Shown: piece after piece, positions 12,901 through 22,595 of the stretch | Numbering within the stretch: position 1 is the stretch's first letter | Layout of the letters: the number at the start of each line of letters is the position of its first letter | NCBI RefSeq assembly: GCF_963678635.1 | Contig: NC_087070.1 | Coordinates: 50,693,989 to 50,748,627 of the forward strand | Source of the DNA: Symsagittifera roscoffensis | Lineage: Eukaryota > Xenacoelomorpha > Acoela > Convolutidae | Reading direction: 5' to 3' | DNA: 54,639 nt | Program-made: the position numbers and the translations under genes | The notes under the pieces: generated by a model | Seen by the model: the letters and a program-made list of their open reading frames with translations, nothing else | Told to the model about the DNA's origin: nothing | The model's database searches: none

Positions 12901-15900
12901 GCTACAAAAAAAACAACACTGATGTTTATAACAGAGGTCAAAGTAACTTGTTATTAAATATACTGGTTCATAATAAATTTACAGCCGAACCCGGGCCTTT
13001 TCTCTTATACGGCCCGAAATTCTTTGCTTTAATGTTTTGAAAATTTGATCATACTGATTGAACCTGATGGGCTGAAAGAAATTGATGCGAAAAGAAATCA
13101 GAAGCTTACTTTCAAACAAATTTGCTCATTCAACGTTTTGGTAATTTTGGGTCGCATAACAGAAGAAACCCGCAGATCCCTTCAAAATATTTAAAACCAT
13201 GGCTTGGTGGACATCAGTAGTGAAAAAACGTTTTGACAATAGCCATACTGAGATATGTAATGTGCAAGCTGCCTCTTTTTTGCATTAAATCAGGTTGTTA
13301 ATTACCTTGTCACTGTAATGTTCTGACAAGTTCTTATCCATTTTCAGCGAGTACTCATCATATAACTCAGTGAGTCTTGCTGCCAGTACGTTCTCCCTGT
13401 TGTAAAGTGGATGGTGCGAGAAAGTCATCTCTGGGATCTCGATCGCTAATTGGTACTTGCCAACCGAGGCCTCCGAGACCCTTCCATCGATGTACCGAGA
13501 GTCGTTCTCTGCTGTCGATGCCTGAAATAATGAAAAACAGAGTGGCGAAAAATTCTGACAGACAGAAATGATTAAAAGAAGCAATTCGTCAACGATGAAA
13601 AAATTTTGAGGTTTACGGCAAACTTTCAACATGACTATCTCCAAAAAAAAATCCTTTGTGTGAAAAAAATTCTCCGATCTCTTATTGTTGATAATTCTAC
13701 AACAGCGGTTCTTCGTGAAAAGCTGATAATTAACTTTTGGTTAAGGTCTCTGACAATTTAACTAAAACTTATATATCTCCCAATGACACGCATCTGTGAT
13801 TTGCAAAAGATTCATTTTTAATAAAACTGTATCTTTGTTGGCTTCAGAAATGCATTTGATACTTTCGGTCATAACATTTTGCTGACTGAATTGGAGCTTT
13901 ATGGAACCCGAGAATTTAGCCTCGAATGGTTTAGGAGCTATCTAGCTGATATGCGCCAAATCTTTGAGATAAATAACGAAAAAACCGACTTGCTACCTAA
14001 AAAAATATGAGTATGAACAAAAAAATCATCGCGACATATATAAAAGCCGAATTACATTCATCGACTCTTTATAACAAAACCCAACTACACGATCATGTGG
14101 AAAAAGGACCAATAAATTAATTGCGTTGTAAATTCCTGTATACTGATAACTTATACTGACTGACCTTGACATAGAGAGTCTGCAGTTGGGGTTCCAGTTC
14201 CTCCTGTGCGTAGATGATTGGCTTGGAGGGGTACAGTTTCAGTGGGTCACTGCACATCACCAGGTGTCCGTTCTCCCCAAACCAACGGTCAGGCTAAACT
14301 CACACTCAATCACAGCATTAAGTACACATTAATTATACTTTGACTGGCGCTAAGCCAGCAAGACAAAGACCAAAAAACCTACGAGAAAAAATTCAAAAAT
14401 TAATACTAAGAGCGGTAACTGTAGTTAGAAAACGTTAACATAGCGTTAACGTTCTAGTATAATTTAGGTTGGGAGGCCAGACTTTCAGATAATTACGTCT
14501 AATTTGGTATGAAAATCGAAATAACCCAAATCAATTTTTTTTTACACTGAGTTCATTTTTCAGAATCCGAATCATGCCAATAGGGCTTTTATATAATAGC
14601 AAACTTGATCCCCTACCTACTTTCTTTGAAGTAATCAAAAGTGGCTGGCAAAAAACCAAAAAACCCCGGACCCTAACCCATAGTTCCTTTCCACTCCTCG
14701 AGAGTGGTCGGTACAATAATTCTCGACTCGACGAGAAATTTGTTCAGAATTTTTCTGCAGTTCACATCAAGTCGTCTGGAACGCTTCAAATATAATCTAT
14801 CACTTGAATTAATAATTTTATGTGGCCCATAATTTTGCGTAGAATTCGGTGGTCAAAGCAAAACCAACAAACACAACAGCAGCAAAAAAACGGTGCACGT
14901 ACTGCTTGTTCCTCTCTAAGGATGCGCTGCTCCATTCGGTTGACATTCCTCATGGACACCAGAGGCTTCTCCCCCACATACAGCCCCTCCTCCTCCAGAA
15001 ACCTCCTCTCCCTTCCCTCCATGTTGAAGCCCACTCTACCCTCTATCACACACACAATAAGCATGATATTGAAAAACATAAGAACCCTAAACATCATAGC
15101 CCACTACACAAAAACAAATGCTCTTTTCTTACTTATCCACAGTTTTGATACCCCCATATAACTGACTTTTAATTTCTAATAACTCCAAACTTTTTTCAAG
15201 CTAACACGGAACTGCCAAACCCTTTTACTGGTTAGCTTTGATTTTGTCCTTCGACATTTTTCGTCCCATAAATTTAATTGACAGGTTCCGACCCGACCTA
15301 CTTCAAAAAATTCTCTAACACCTCAAATCTGCCGGCATATCAAAAAACGACAAAATCTGTCGCAGGACGAAATATCTTCGCAACAGTTTAAGCATTGTAT
15401 CTGTTCGTTCTAACATAATAAAAACGCTGATGAAATGGCTTTACTTGAACAAGAAATGAAAGTTATTCTAACTATTTACAGGAAAAATAACTAAGAGATG
15501 TGGAATAAATGATCAAATCAGTATCTCTTACAGTTGCGGCTCAAGAGCGATTTTAAAATTTTCGAAAAAAAATTGTTAACCTTTGTTTTAGGTCGGCCAA
15601 ATTGATTTTCTGAGAATTCCCAAAACACTATTAAGACGTTGTTTTATTTCAATTTTCTGCATGTTTCTGTTCAAATTTACGGGAAACAAAAAAATCCGGA
15701 CTTGTTTTCTGAAAAAACCTGAACTTTCGAAGTTTTTCCCGAAAAATTTATGATCGACATTGTTTTGATAAATTAACCCAATTTGAGAAAATTGGATTAA
15801 TAACTTTTGTATTCCACTGGGAAATCTGAAAATCAAAATCAACTTTCGAAACTCAAATTTAACGAAAATGTTGGTGTTGTTCTTTCATAATATTATTGTA

Positions 15901-18533
15901 TTTTTGCGTTCAGATAAAATGAAATGATGGGGTTTTTTAACTTTTAATTGTTATCTTCACTTGAGTTTTCATTGGCGTCGAAGTTAATGTAAGGTCAACT
16001 GGATGAAAAATACTACCAAATTCGACGAATCTTTGAAGAGAGAGCATTTGCCTCCCATTCCCCCTAAATCCGCTACTGATTTGAATTACTACAGGCAGTT
16101 TATAAGTAACAGTTTCTCACCTGGGCGCATGGTGGGCACAAAATATTGATTCTCCTCATCCTCAAGTCTCTTCCTGTTGGGAATGTACTCTGGAGGTCTC
16201 TTCACTACATATCCCTCCGCATCGAACAGAGCGGCATCTGTGTTAGTCTTCTTAACTCCACCTTTATATAAAAATAGAAAAAAAAGATGAATAATTTCTT
16301 TTTTTTTAAAAAGATAGGTAGATGATATTAAATTATTGGCGATACCACATTTAAAAAAAAAGATGCGAAGCAGAGATTCCCCTCCCTTACATACAATAAT
16401 TATTCAATTTTAAAAAACAAGGTCTGATGTTGATTTAGAACCGATTCAATACGCGGTAACTACGTCGATATTTGTAAGCCGAATAAAGAAAAGAAAATTG
16501 AAATTATATCAAATGGCAGTTGGTAAATTTACAAACAAACTAAAAAAAATAGCACAGGTATTTAAAATGTACGACAAGTTGTTTGCCTGGAAAAAAAGTC
16601 TTTGCTGTTTTTGTTTGCCTGGAAAAATGTTCCGATTAGTTTTCTAATCCCAAGCTTAATTCATCTTTTTTGAACTCCTAATTACCTTCTGAAGCCCCTT
16701 CCCCTGCTGTGTCTGTGGTCTGCTGGTCCTTCCCGTCCTGCTCCTCCTCTTGGTCTACCACCGGATCTTCCCATGTTCTAGTGAAGAATTCGTAACATTC
16801 CTGCTCTGTTGGAATTTCGAACTGAAACATCGCAGTGTTAGAGGCCAAAACTGCTGATTTGAAGTTGATTTTGGATTAAACAATTATCGGCCATAATCTG
16901 GAAAAAATCCCTTGACCTTTCGCTGGACATCACAAACGGATAATTCAGTTCTATGTACGGAGGCTAGGTAAGCACACAAGCTGGTATAACGAATACAGGG
17001 CATATTGACTTGTAAAAATTGTCCTAGTATAACGATACAAGCTCGAATTCAGTTAACACGAGATCAGGATAAGCGAATACTTTCAACGGGGAACTTTGAA
17101 TGCGTATTTTCCCTCAGAATCATGTACTACAAATAAAACTTCAGGTTTGATTGGTGATTGAATGATGGACGATGCATGTCATTTCGGAAAAGTTAAAACA
17201 CGAAAAAAGAAGTATTTCACAATTAAGAGCTATTGGTAACTATTTCGCAAAGCTCAACTTCACAATACCTCCCAAACAGACGTAAAATTTCGGAGAAACT
17301 AATTAATGCTTCTTAAAAACGAAGCATTGCTCACAAACAAACTCTATGTCCTATTTTAAGTACTTAAGACCGTGAGAGATATGCATATTATTGATAAGAC
17401 AAAATTAAAACTCAGAAACAGAAACCTGCCCACCTTTTTCTTGGCTTCAGTGACCGCTTCCCTGTAGCGCCTTCTTGAGGTCAGAGTCTTCTCTAGTTGC
17501 TCTCCTCTTGCAATTTCCTCTTCAGTCTCAAATCGGGTCACCACTGTCTGACCTCGAAGTGACCTTAACCTTTTAGACACATTTGTAGTTGAAGCGGCCG
17601 CCTCTGTTTCCTGCATTCTTTTTGTTTCTTTCACCTTATCTAATTTAGATTGCAGTTTCTTTTGCAGAGCAGCTTTGTGCTTCGACTGTCTCGGACCTGA
17701 ATCACTTTTCCCTTCTGTGGCTTCATCTTGTTCTTCGGTAGCATCGATCACTAATGCAAACAAAACAGGAGTTTTATTTCGACATTGCTGAAGAACGTCA
17801 TGATGAGGTCGCTGCCACAGCTAGGACCCTACCCAGAAAATTCTAAAAAAAAAAACTCTTCCAAAGAGTATCTAAAAGATGATGACTGAAGCGCTTACCA
17901 TCCAAAGTTTTGGAGGTTGTTTTAGTTTCAATATCACTTCCTCCGTCCACTTTATCACCAGCTGATTCCGCTTCCAATTCATGGCCAGCAACGTCTGTTT
18001 GACTTTTTTCTTGTTCAGTGTCATCTTTTCCTCCTTCCTCCGCAAGATCATCTGCTTTCACTTTCTTTGTTTTCTTCGGTCGCTTAATCCGAATCTCTGT
18101 CGAGGCTCCAAAATCCTGGCTGTCTTTTAGCGTACCGAGCTGAAATTTTTTTTATGTTAAGTTTTTCATGTGCCATCTCGATATTCCTCTTGCGGAAGCT
18201 TGACAATGAATAAAATTAACTTAAAAATCCAGTTTAAATTTCAAGTGAGACAATAGACTTTCAACTAAAACTAGTCTAAAGCAATCCGATAGAGCCATAT
18301 ACTTCGTAATTGTCAAGAATGAAAGAAGAAAAACTTGTTGTATAAATTTTACTTGCCTTCTTCACAGTTTTTGAGTGTTTTTTCTGTAATTTCTTTTTCA
18401 GAGCTTCTCCATCTCTTATTTCATCGTCAGTTACCTGCAAAAAAATTTATATTGTCCAATTGATATTCAGTCTATAAGTCGGAGAATTTTAAAAGCTAAC
18501 AGGGCTATTTACCTGATCCGCGTCACTAGGCAT
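3765..18533 (-). CDS. CC2D2A: CC2D2A, coiled-coil and C2 domain protein 2A (5' half, 15 exons)
   Basis: CC2D2A is a scaffold of the ciliary transition zone (B9/MKS module) needed for ciliogenesis and for the ciliary gate; human mutations cause Joubert and Meckel syndromes. Fifteen exons with consistent phases give about 817 residues. Recognisable parts in order: charged N-terminal region; the segment with FLEEEGLYVGEKP followed by NRMEQRIL; the PDRWFGE segment; the segment with FSHHPLYNRENVLAARL; a long coiled coil; IRRKPGEP; and the segment with RVLYNGKEVSHSV and QWPESV that begins the C2-like region. These follow the order of the vertebrate protein (about 1,600 residues). The remaining roughly half, including the C2 and the transglutaminase-like C-terminus, is absent from the window. 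Splice sites are GT-AG except one GC-AG. Identification rests on remembered family motifs, not on a search. Confidence 0.9.
4045..4461. repeat. Perfect tandem repeat, 3 x 139 bp
   Basis: Three head-to-tail copies starting at 4045, 4184 and 4323 appear identical throughout. Each unit contains a stem-loop (GACGCA-GTTTTT-TGCGTC) near its end and a CTGAGCGAAGCTCC segment. It lies inside the CC2D2A intron between exons 14 and 15. The lack of divergence implies very recent amplification, or an assembly artefact. Confidence 0.95.
4462..5304. other. CC2D2A intron 14 remainder
   Basis: AT-rich intron sequence between the 139-bp repeat and exon 14. I see no ORF or RNA gene in it. Confidence 0.6.
5305..5443 (-). 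CDS. CC2D2A: CC2D2A exon 14 (start of C2-like region)
   Basis: 139 bases, phase 2 to 0, acceptor attgcag, donor gtgagt. It encodes YSVRVLYNGKEVSHSVAKAM and VIVQWPESVIIQ, corresponding to the family's V-L-Y/F-N-x-K-x-V-S and V-x-W-P-E-S elements at the start of the C2 domain. Confidence 0.93.
8625..8829. mobile_element. Foldback / MITE-like element with 22-bp terminal inverted repeats
   Basis: The left end 8625-8646 (AGCCTCTTACGTAGCTCGACCA) is the exact reverse complement of 8808-8829. The 205-bp interval has no transposase and includes a perfect 24-bp palindrome at 8698-8721. A small non-autonomous DNA transposon is the simplest reading. I could not define a clear target duplication at the edges. 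Confidence 0.75.
8698..8721. repeat. Perfect 24-bp palindrome
   Basis: AGTGTTTTTATA followed by its exact reverse complement TATAAAAACACT. It sits near the centre of the foldback element and could form a cruciform or RNA hairpin. Confidence 0.9.
9605..9759 (-). CDS. CC2D2A: CC2D2A exon 13 (IRRKPGEP segment)
   Basis: 155 bases, phase 0 to 2, acceptor gcttttcag, donor gtatat. It encodes DKYLKIRRKPGEPIITPL and then TPLTQCPPEEKSRRN, matching the conserved R-R-K-P-G-E-P block that precedes the C2-like region. Confidence 0.92.
9760..11573. other. CC2D2A intron 12
   Basis: AT-rich intron. It holds small local repeats: the pair with CTCGATAACAGAGAACT at about 10809-10847 and the pair with GCAAAAATGCCACCAA at about 10570-10605. 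No gene is supported. Confidence 0.6.
11574..11729 (-). CDS. CC2D2A: CC2D2A exon 12 (basic then acidic linker)
   Basis: 52 codons, phase 0 to 0, acceptor gtttcag, donor gtgatt. It encodes a Lys/Arg-rich stretch and an acidic Pro/Thr/Ser linker ending FDEDQ, phase-compatible with both neighbours. Confidence 0.82.
12048..12204 (-). CDS. CC2D2A: CC2D2A exon 11 (coiled coil)
   Basis: 157 bases, phase 2 to 0, acceptor gtgtag, donor gtacaa. It continues the coiled coil with KDTDRELDLQRWKRDIEEE and ends at KHEAKM. Confidence 0.88.
12627..12901 (-). CDS. CC2D2A: CC2D2A exon 10 (coiled coil)
   Basis: 275 bases, phase 0 to 2, acceptor tttgtag, donor gtaggt. It encodes a long helical region (LREAIAKVQNSLAV, then KKTRDLRDKEDKHVKEKMKL) that fits the central coiled coil. 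Confidence 0.9.
13306..13521 (-). CDS. CC2D2A: CC2D2A exon 9 (FSHHP segment)
   Basis: 72 codons, phase 0 to 0, acceptor ttatttcag, donor gtaatt. It contains EIPEMTFSHHPLYNRENVL followed by AARLTELYDEY, matching the conserved F-T/S-H-H-P segment of the family before the central coiled coil. Confidence 0.92.
14165..14293 (-). CDS. CC2D2A: CC2D2A exon 8 (WFGENG segment)
   Basis: 43 codons, phase 0 to 0, acceptor gtttag, donor gtcagt. It encodes PDRWFGENGHLV and then DPLKLYPSKPI, the direct continuation of the GLYVGE segment in known CC2D2A proteins. Confidence 0.9.
14903..15042 (-). CDS. CC2D2A: CC2D2A exon 7 (GLYVGEKP segment)
   Basis: 140 bases, phase 1 to 0, acceptor gtgatag, donor gtacgt. 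It carries RRFLEEEGLYVGEKPLVS and NRMEQRILRE, among the most characteristic CC2D2A sequences, and is the strongest single piece of evidence for the gene assignment. Confidence 0.92.
15043..16120. other. CC2D2A intron 6
   Basis: AT-rich. It contains a diverged second copy (about 15765-15845) of the dispersed repeat seen near 5705-5800 in intron 13. No exon is evident. Confidence 0.6.
16121..16261 (-). CDS. CC2D2A: CC2D2A exon 6
   Basis: 141 bases, phase 1 to 1, acceptor atataaag, donor gtgaga. It encodes KRPPEYIPNRKRLEDEENQY and then FVPTMRP, leading directly into the conserved EGRVGFN segment of the next exon. Confidence 0.8.
16686..16821 (-). CDS. CC2D2A: CC2D2A exon 5
   Basis: 136 bases, phase 0 to 1, acceptor gtttcag, donor gtaatt. 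It contains FEIPTEQECYEFFTRTWEDP, which resembles the conserved segment with an E-A/E-Y-x-F-F core in vertebrate CC2D2A, followed by an acidic tail. Confidence 0.8.
17434..17750 (-). CDS. CC2D2A: CC2D2A exon 4
   Basis: 317 bases, phase 1 to 0, acceptor gcattag, donor gtgggc. The product is charged and predicted helical (KHKAALQKKLQSKLDKVKE), suitable for a coiled coil. Confidence 0.75.
17899..18139 (-). CDS. CC2D2A: CC2D2A exon 3
   Basis: 241 bases, phase 0 to 1, acceptor tttcag, donor gtaagc. It encodes a basic patch (IKRPKKTKKVKADD) followed by an acidic low-complexity stretch, as expected for the poorly conserved N-terminus of the family. Confidence 0.75.
18357..18434 (-). CDS. CC2D2A: CC2D2A exon 2 (GC-AG donor)
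   Basis: 26 codons, very Lys-rich (…ALKKKLQKKHSKTVKK). The acceptor is ttgcag. The donor must be gcaagt: exon 3 continues in phase only if the exon ends at AAG, while the nearby GT (4 bases on) would shift the frame. GC-AG introns are a known minor class and GCAAGT is the usual GC donor. Confidence 0.75.
18513..18533 (-). CDS. CC2D2A: CC2D2A exon 1 (start codon)
   Basis: A seven-codon first coding exon beginning at ATG 18533 (MPSDADQ) and ending in a gtaaat donor, phase 0. The start is chosen because it is in phase with exon 2 and no further in-phase exon is evident upstream. Such a short first exon is the least certain part of the model. Confidence 0.65.
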
Positions 18534-18893
18534 ATTTATATCTGAAGAAAACCAACTTTTTTACGGAACTACTGCTATTCCATTTATATCCTTTAAACTA
18601 TTTTTCAATTAAGGTAAGAAACTGAGTTGCGAATGTGCCAAAATTAATATCACATTTGATACTTAAGTTAAAAAAAAAGTAGGAGAGCTATGTCCAAAAA
18701 CGGATATTCAAAAATCTTGACTGTAACCACAAACGGCTAGAGAAAGAAGCTAATGATTATTAGATGCCTAATCTTCGCCCGGAAAGTTTTTAAATCGACG
18801 GACAGTGAAAACAATTGTACATCTCTAACTATCGTGAAATACTCGAGCTACCAGTTTTAGCCGTTCAAACCAAAGCCAATACAAAATACCCCT
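18534..18893. other. CC2D2A 5' flank (possible promoter/5' UTR)
   Basis: About 360 bp between the CC2D2A start codon and the disrupted repeat. No clear TATA box, CpG-rich block or initiator is distinguishable by eye. If the start is right, the promoter lies here or is interrupted by the insertions to the right. Confidence 0.35.
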
Positions 18894-18938
18894 TCCAAAT
18901 TGGTCCCAAAAGCATTTAAACTATCATGCTAGCGTATT

Positions 18939-19899
18939 GAATTTTAAATAGTGAATTTTATCTATTTGCAGACGACCTGAAGATTAATAGCTCATCTGCT
19001 CCATCATTAGTTCAAAAAGATATCGATTCTCTTTTTAATTGGTCAACTAACAATCACTTACAGTTTCATTCTGCCAAATGTAAAGTTCTGAACTTTGGTG
19101 GTTATGATGATTCTATCCAATTCTTGCTCGGATCAGACATCTTACCATTTGTTGATGAAATTAAAGATCTTGGTATCATAGTCTCCAACAATCTTTCCTG
19201 GAAATCCCATCTGAATACTAAGTTGATAAAATGTTCCAGATTGTTTTATTTTCTGAAACGAAATATTCCTTTCTCGGTATCCTGCAGTCGAAAAAAGTTA
19301 CTTTACAATACTCTCATTCTGTCAATCTTACTTTACGGTGCTCCTGCATGGTGCCCTTCTTTGACACTATTACATCAGCTTGAACTGTTCCAGTACAAAG
19401 TTCTAAGATGGATCAAGAAATGTTCATCGTATGTTTCAGGGCTACTAAATCTGAATATGCTTCCAATTAGCTATGTATTGATTAGAGTTGAAATTCTTCT
19501 ACTTTGGAAGCTCCATAACAATGTTATTGATGTTGACTGCAAAAGTGCAACCAGCTCGCTTCCTACGCGTTCCGCTACGAGTGGCCTATTCGTCATACCG
19601 AACACGAGGAAATTGAAAACTGACGATAACTTCTTTGTACGAGCTCCCCGTGCTGCCAATGAACTTCTGCGTCTGAAAATTATATCTTTCGACATGCCCC
19701 TGGGAATGTTCAAATCAAAACTGAATAAATTTTTACTGCTTAAAACTTCAACTTTGTTTGATATAAACAGATCATGCACATTCTTTGTCAAACGTTTTTG
19801 TAAAAATTGTCGATCGTAAGTTCATTCAATATTTATATTAACCCTGTATCCACCAATGGAATTAAAGTCTTTTACTACTACTACTACTACTACTATTAT
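18939..19899 (+). mobile_element. 5'-truncated non-LTR retrotransposon
   Basis: The insert starts inside RT domain 5 (F-A-D-D motif near 18970) and ends in a short (TAC)n tail at about 19872-19899. Comparison with the empty site at 50072-50260 shows both edges, with TATT at the target. 5' truncation plus a simple-repeat tail is the normal outcome of target-primed reverse transcription. Confidence 0.88.
18955..19819 (+). pseudogene. Non-LTR reverse transcriptase, C-terminal fragment
   Basis: Open from the truncation point to the stop at 19819. It begins with FYLFADDLKI (the RT catalytic Asp pair) and continues with LQFHSAKCKVLNF, LGIIVSNNLSWKSHL and ILLYGAPAW, the usual order in Jockey/CR1/I-type elements after the palm. 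The frame is intact, so the insertion is probably not old, but without the N-terminal endonuclease and most of the RT it cannot be autonomous. Confidence 0.85.
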
Positions 19900-20005
19900 C
19901 GGTTCCTAAACGACCACATGATTACTGCTAAACGGGTTTACATGCTATTAACTATTAGCGCAGCTACAGCTGGAAGTACCCGTTTGATTTTTTTTAGAAC
20001 TTGTA

Positions 20006-20931
20006 TGTAACATTCGCCCGGAAGATACATATCGACGGAAAATAAAACTAAGTCCTAAGACGACTGGCTAACGTCTAAACAGAGCTTTACATGCTTTTCA
20101 CCGTCTCTGCCAAGCCAGTACTTTTCGGTGGTCTTTTCTAACATCGGGTCGACAAAAACGTTACTGCTTTCGGCTTCGGTCAAAACACTCAAATTAACTA
20201 GATTACATGCAGAAATAGTGAGCTCATGGCTGGGTCTCAGTATCCCCAGACCACGAGGTCACTCCTAAAAACAGGGCTATTACTATTTATTATATTACTA
20301 TTGTTTTTGTTCAGTAGATAAAAATCATCATCTCCATCAAAGATGGATCAACCCTTTCCCCCAACTCCTAGCTTCTCATCCTTATCAAAATGAATCCAGT
20401 TGTTAATTAAATTCAAATCAGGACATGAAAGGAAGCTAAAAGTTTATGTAAAAGGATAAAAGTTTCAGTGCCGAAACCCTTCCGGATTCTGAATCCACTG
20501 AATCAAGCTCGTTAAACTTGACTTTTCCGTAATCCGGAAGGCTGTCTTCCACCCTTCACCGTTGTTCGCAACGGCCTTGCAACTTTTGTAGCGACACAAT
20601 AGTTGCAACTCGGAACGTTCTCTATCAATACCGTGATTCGTTGTCGTTTTTCTATCACAATTTTTGTTCTTCTTGCTATCGCAACTAATGTTGTTCTGTT
20701 GCTTTTCAGCTTCTCTTGCCAAAATGGCCGTTTCTGACGTTTCTCAGAAATGTTACGTCATCACTTCGAAAAATTAAAATTTTAAAATACGGGAATATCC
20801 TGACCTTCACCGTTCTGCTAATCATCCGAATAACGTCGTTAATCCTTCAAAATCATTAACTCGGAAGGTTCACTGCTAAAAATTCGAAATCTGCAGAGAT
20901 TGCATTTTGTCCATTCTGGTCGAATGTCACA
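20006..20931 (-). repeat. 3' LTR (left copy)
   Basis: 926 bp, beginning TGTAACATTC and ending GAATGTCACA in plus orientation, so the termini form an imperfect inverted repeat with one mismatch. It contains paired inverted motifs (CCCTTCCGGATT … AATCCGGAAGG) that could fold into a stem. An A/T-rich TATA-like stretch (TATAATAAATAG on the minus strand, near 20290) could be a promoter. Confidence 0.93.
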
Positions 20932-20944
20932 TACTCCCCGGACA
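20932..20944 (-). promoter_or_regulatory. Polypurine tract at the 3' LTR
   Basis: In element sense the sequence TGTCCGGGGAGTA directly abuts the TGTGACATTC start of the 3' LTR. That is the expected position of the plus-strand primer. The same 12-base core recurs seven more times in the element. Confidence 0.75.
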
Positions 20945-21745
20945 GTCCGGTCAATGTCCTCATTGAATCACGCAATGTTCGTAAAATAGATACAGTGTCA
21001 TCGAACAGAATTTACAAAATGCACGAAATTACTTTTATCCACGTCACATCGACTCACTGCAGAATATAAATGGCATCATACCACATCACTATAGCCTTCA
21101 AATTCCTTCATTAATATGCACATTGAGGATATGACCTAAGATAAAACATATTTTCTGACTTCCAATGTCAATGTCCCGATTAAAACTTTTTCTCTTAGAT
21201 TTAAAAGGTGTTGGTTTGTGTAATTCCAACCAACAAGCTACAATTATCCTAATATGCTTTTTCCCTTCGGAAATTTTGCTTGTTATTGTCCTGAATATTA
21301 AAACTAAGGAACTCTGTGGTTAGAAAGAACAATGACACAACCTCCCTCTTCGAGAGATTACCCAAGCCTTCTATGTCACCACAAAGTGATCAGTTCTCCT
21401 AGCTGATTAAAAAAAGTCATGTAGGCTGGAATATTTAAATACACTCCTTCACTCAAGCCTTTCTAAATAAATAGTAAGGGAGTGTCTCTAAAGCCACTCA
21501 ACTAAAATTAAAATGCAAATTTATAAATGCAACAATATCAAACTCAAATAAAGGTTTCAGTTTTCAATTACAACTTGGCTGCTTGGTTTCTCACTTGAAT
21601 TTTTTCACACACATAAAACAATTCTGAGTTTTAATTTTTCCTTCACCACTCCTTTGTTTTCTTCTTTTTTCGTCGTTTAGAAGTTCTAAAACTTCTAAAT
21701 TCTTCTAATTTCATCTCTTTTTGCATCTTGTTTTCCGGTCATTCG
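20945..21745. other. 3' untranslated region of the LTR element
   Basis: About 800 bp between the last ORF and the polypurine tract. No ORF or recognisable structure beyond an imperfect CCGGAC-A-GTCCGG palindrome beside the tract. Confidence 0.6.
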
Positions 21746-22576
21746 TCAATGTTCCATTTCTTCCTCCTGTGATACTGACTCTGCACTCTCAGTCTCCGTA
21801 TCCTGCAACACGTCGTTAGCTATCCTGACGCTGCTGGAAGCCGTCCTCCAACACTTCTGCTCTTCTACCCTCTGTTTGCAACAAGGTAGGGGATCCACGT
21901 TAGATTCTCTGTTCCTGCAGAAGCTGTTGTGGAGACACAACGTCACGTTTCTCTCCAAATCTTCCTTTAACATCTCTGCCTTCTCCTTTCCACTACGTTC
22001 ACTCGTCCGGGAAATTCTTTTCACAGCGGTGGTCACTGCATTCCGATGAGTCACGAGAGCTCGCTTGAAAGCTCCTGCTCCAATGTCCAACTGATATTCA
22101 CTGTACACCCTGCCGTGCTTCGACATATGCTTTTTCGCATATTCGTACAACCATGCAGTCATGTTAGCTCTGAACCATGGCATCAATCGTTTTCTTGCCC
22201 ATATTTTCTTCACTTCCATCGGAATGTTTAGAATTTTGCACATTGTCTCAAAAAGATCTAAATCTTTTAGACAATCTAATTTCCGCAACTGTTCTCTCGT
22301 CGGTGCCTCCTGTCTATTATTTTCTCTCACATGAGCTTCCAGCCATCGTATCGCCATCATAACTCCCACTATCACTATTATTATGGGCCGTGATGAATCT
22401 GGTAAACCCAAGGAGAGCAGCTCTCCAGAGTCGCAGATCAACATCAGATTACTACGCTTGGGATACCACCAGGTCTGCAGCAAGCAGTGGCAAGGAAACT
22501 CGTCATGTGTCAACATGATGCTCCTCCAATTACGTTTTCCCGAAGCTTCCAGTAATGGTTCCACTTCCATCATCAC
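21746..22576 (-). CDS. Unrecognised ORF with a membrane-anchor-like segment (env position)
   Basis: 276 codons. Residues about 64-79 (PIIIVIVGVMMAIRWL) form a single strong hydrophobic segment flanked by polar sequence. It is preceded by a short Cys-bearing stretch and followed by about 195 charged residues, including a terminal acidic Ser/Glu tail. As the last ORF before the 3' LTR it sits where env genes lie. No fusion peptide or named family is recognised. The frame stays open upstream of the ATG, so it may be the continuation of the previous ORF through a frameshift. Confidence 0.55.
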   Translation of the reverse strand: MMMEVEPLLEASGKRNWRSIMLTHDEFPCHCLLQTWWYPKRSNLMLICDSGELLSLGLPDSSRPIIIVIVGVMMAIRWLEAHVRENNRQEAPTREQLRKLDCLKDLDLFETMCKILNIPMEVKKIWARKRLMPWFRANMTAWLYEYAKKHMSKHGRVYSEYQLDIGAGAFKRALVTHRNAVTTAVKRISRTSERSGKEKAEMLKEDLERNVTLCLHNSFCRNRESNVDPLPCCKQRVEEQKCWRTASSSVRIANDVLQDTETESAESVSQEEEMEH

Positions 22577-22595
22577 TCGGTGGACTTCATCATTC

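Noticed and set aside
14786-15161. Plus-strand ORFs of 99-113 codons
   Set aside because: They lie antisense to CC2D2A exon 7 and its intron and have no protein-like features.
18894-20005. Split repeat as a DNA transposon with terminal inverted repeats
   Set aside because: Its two ends are not complementary; a shared 3' end of a non-LTR family fits better.
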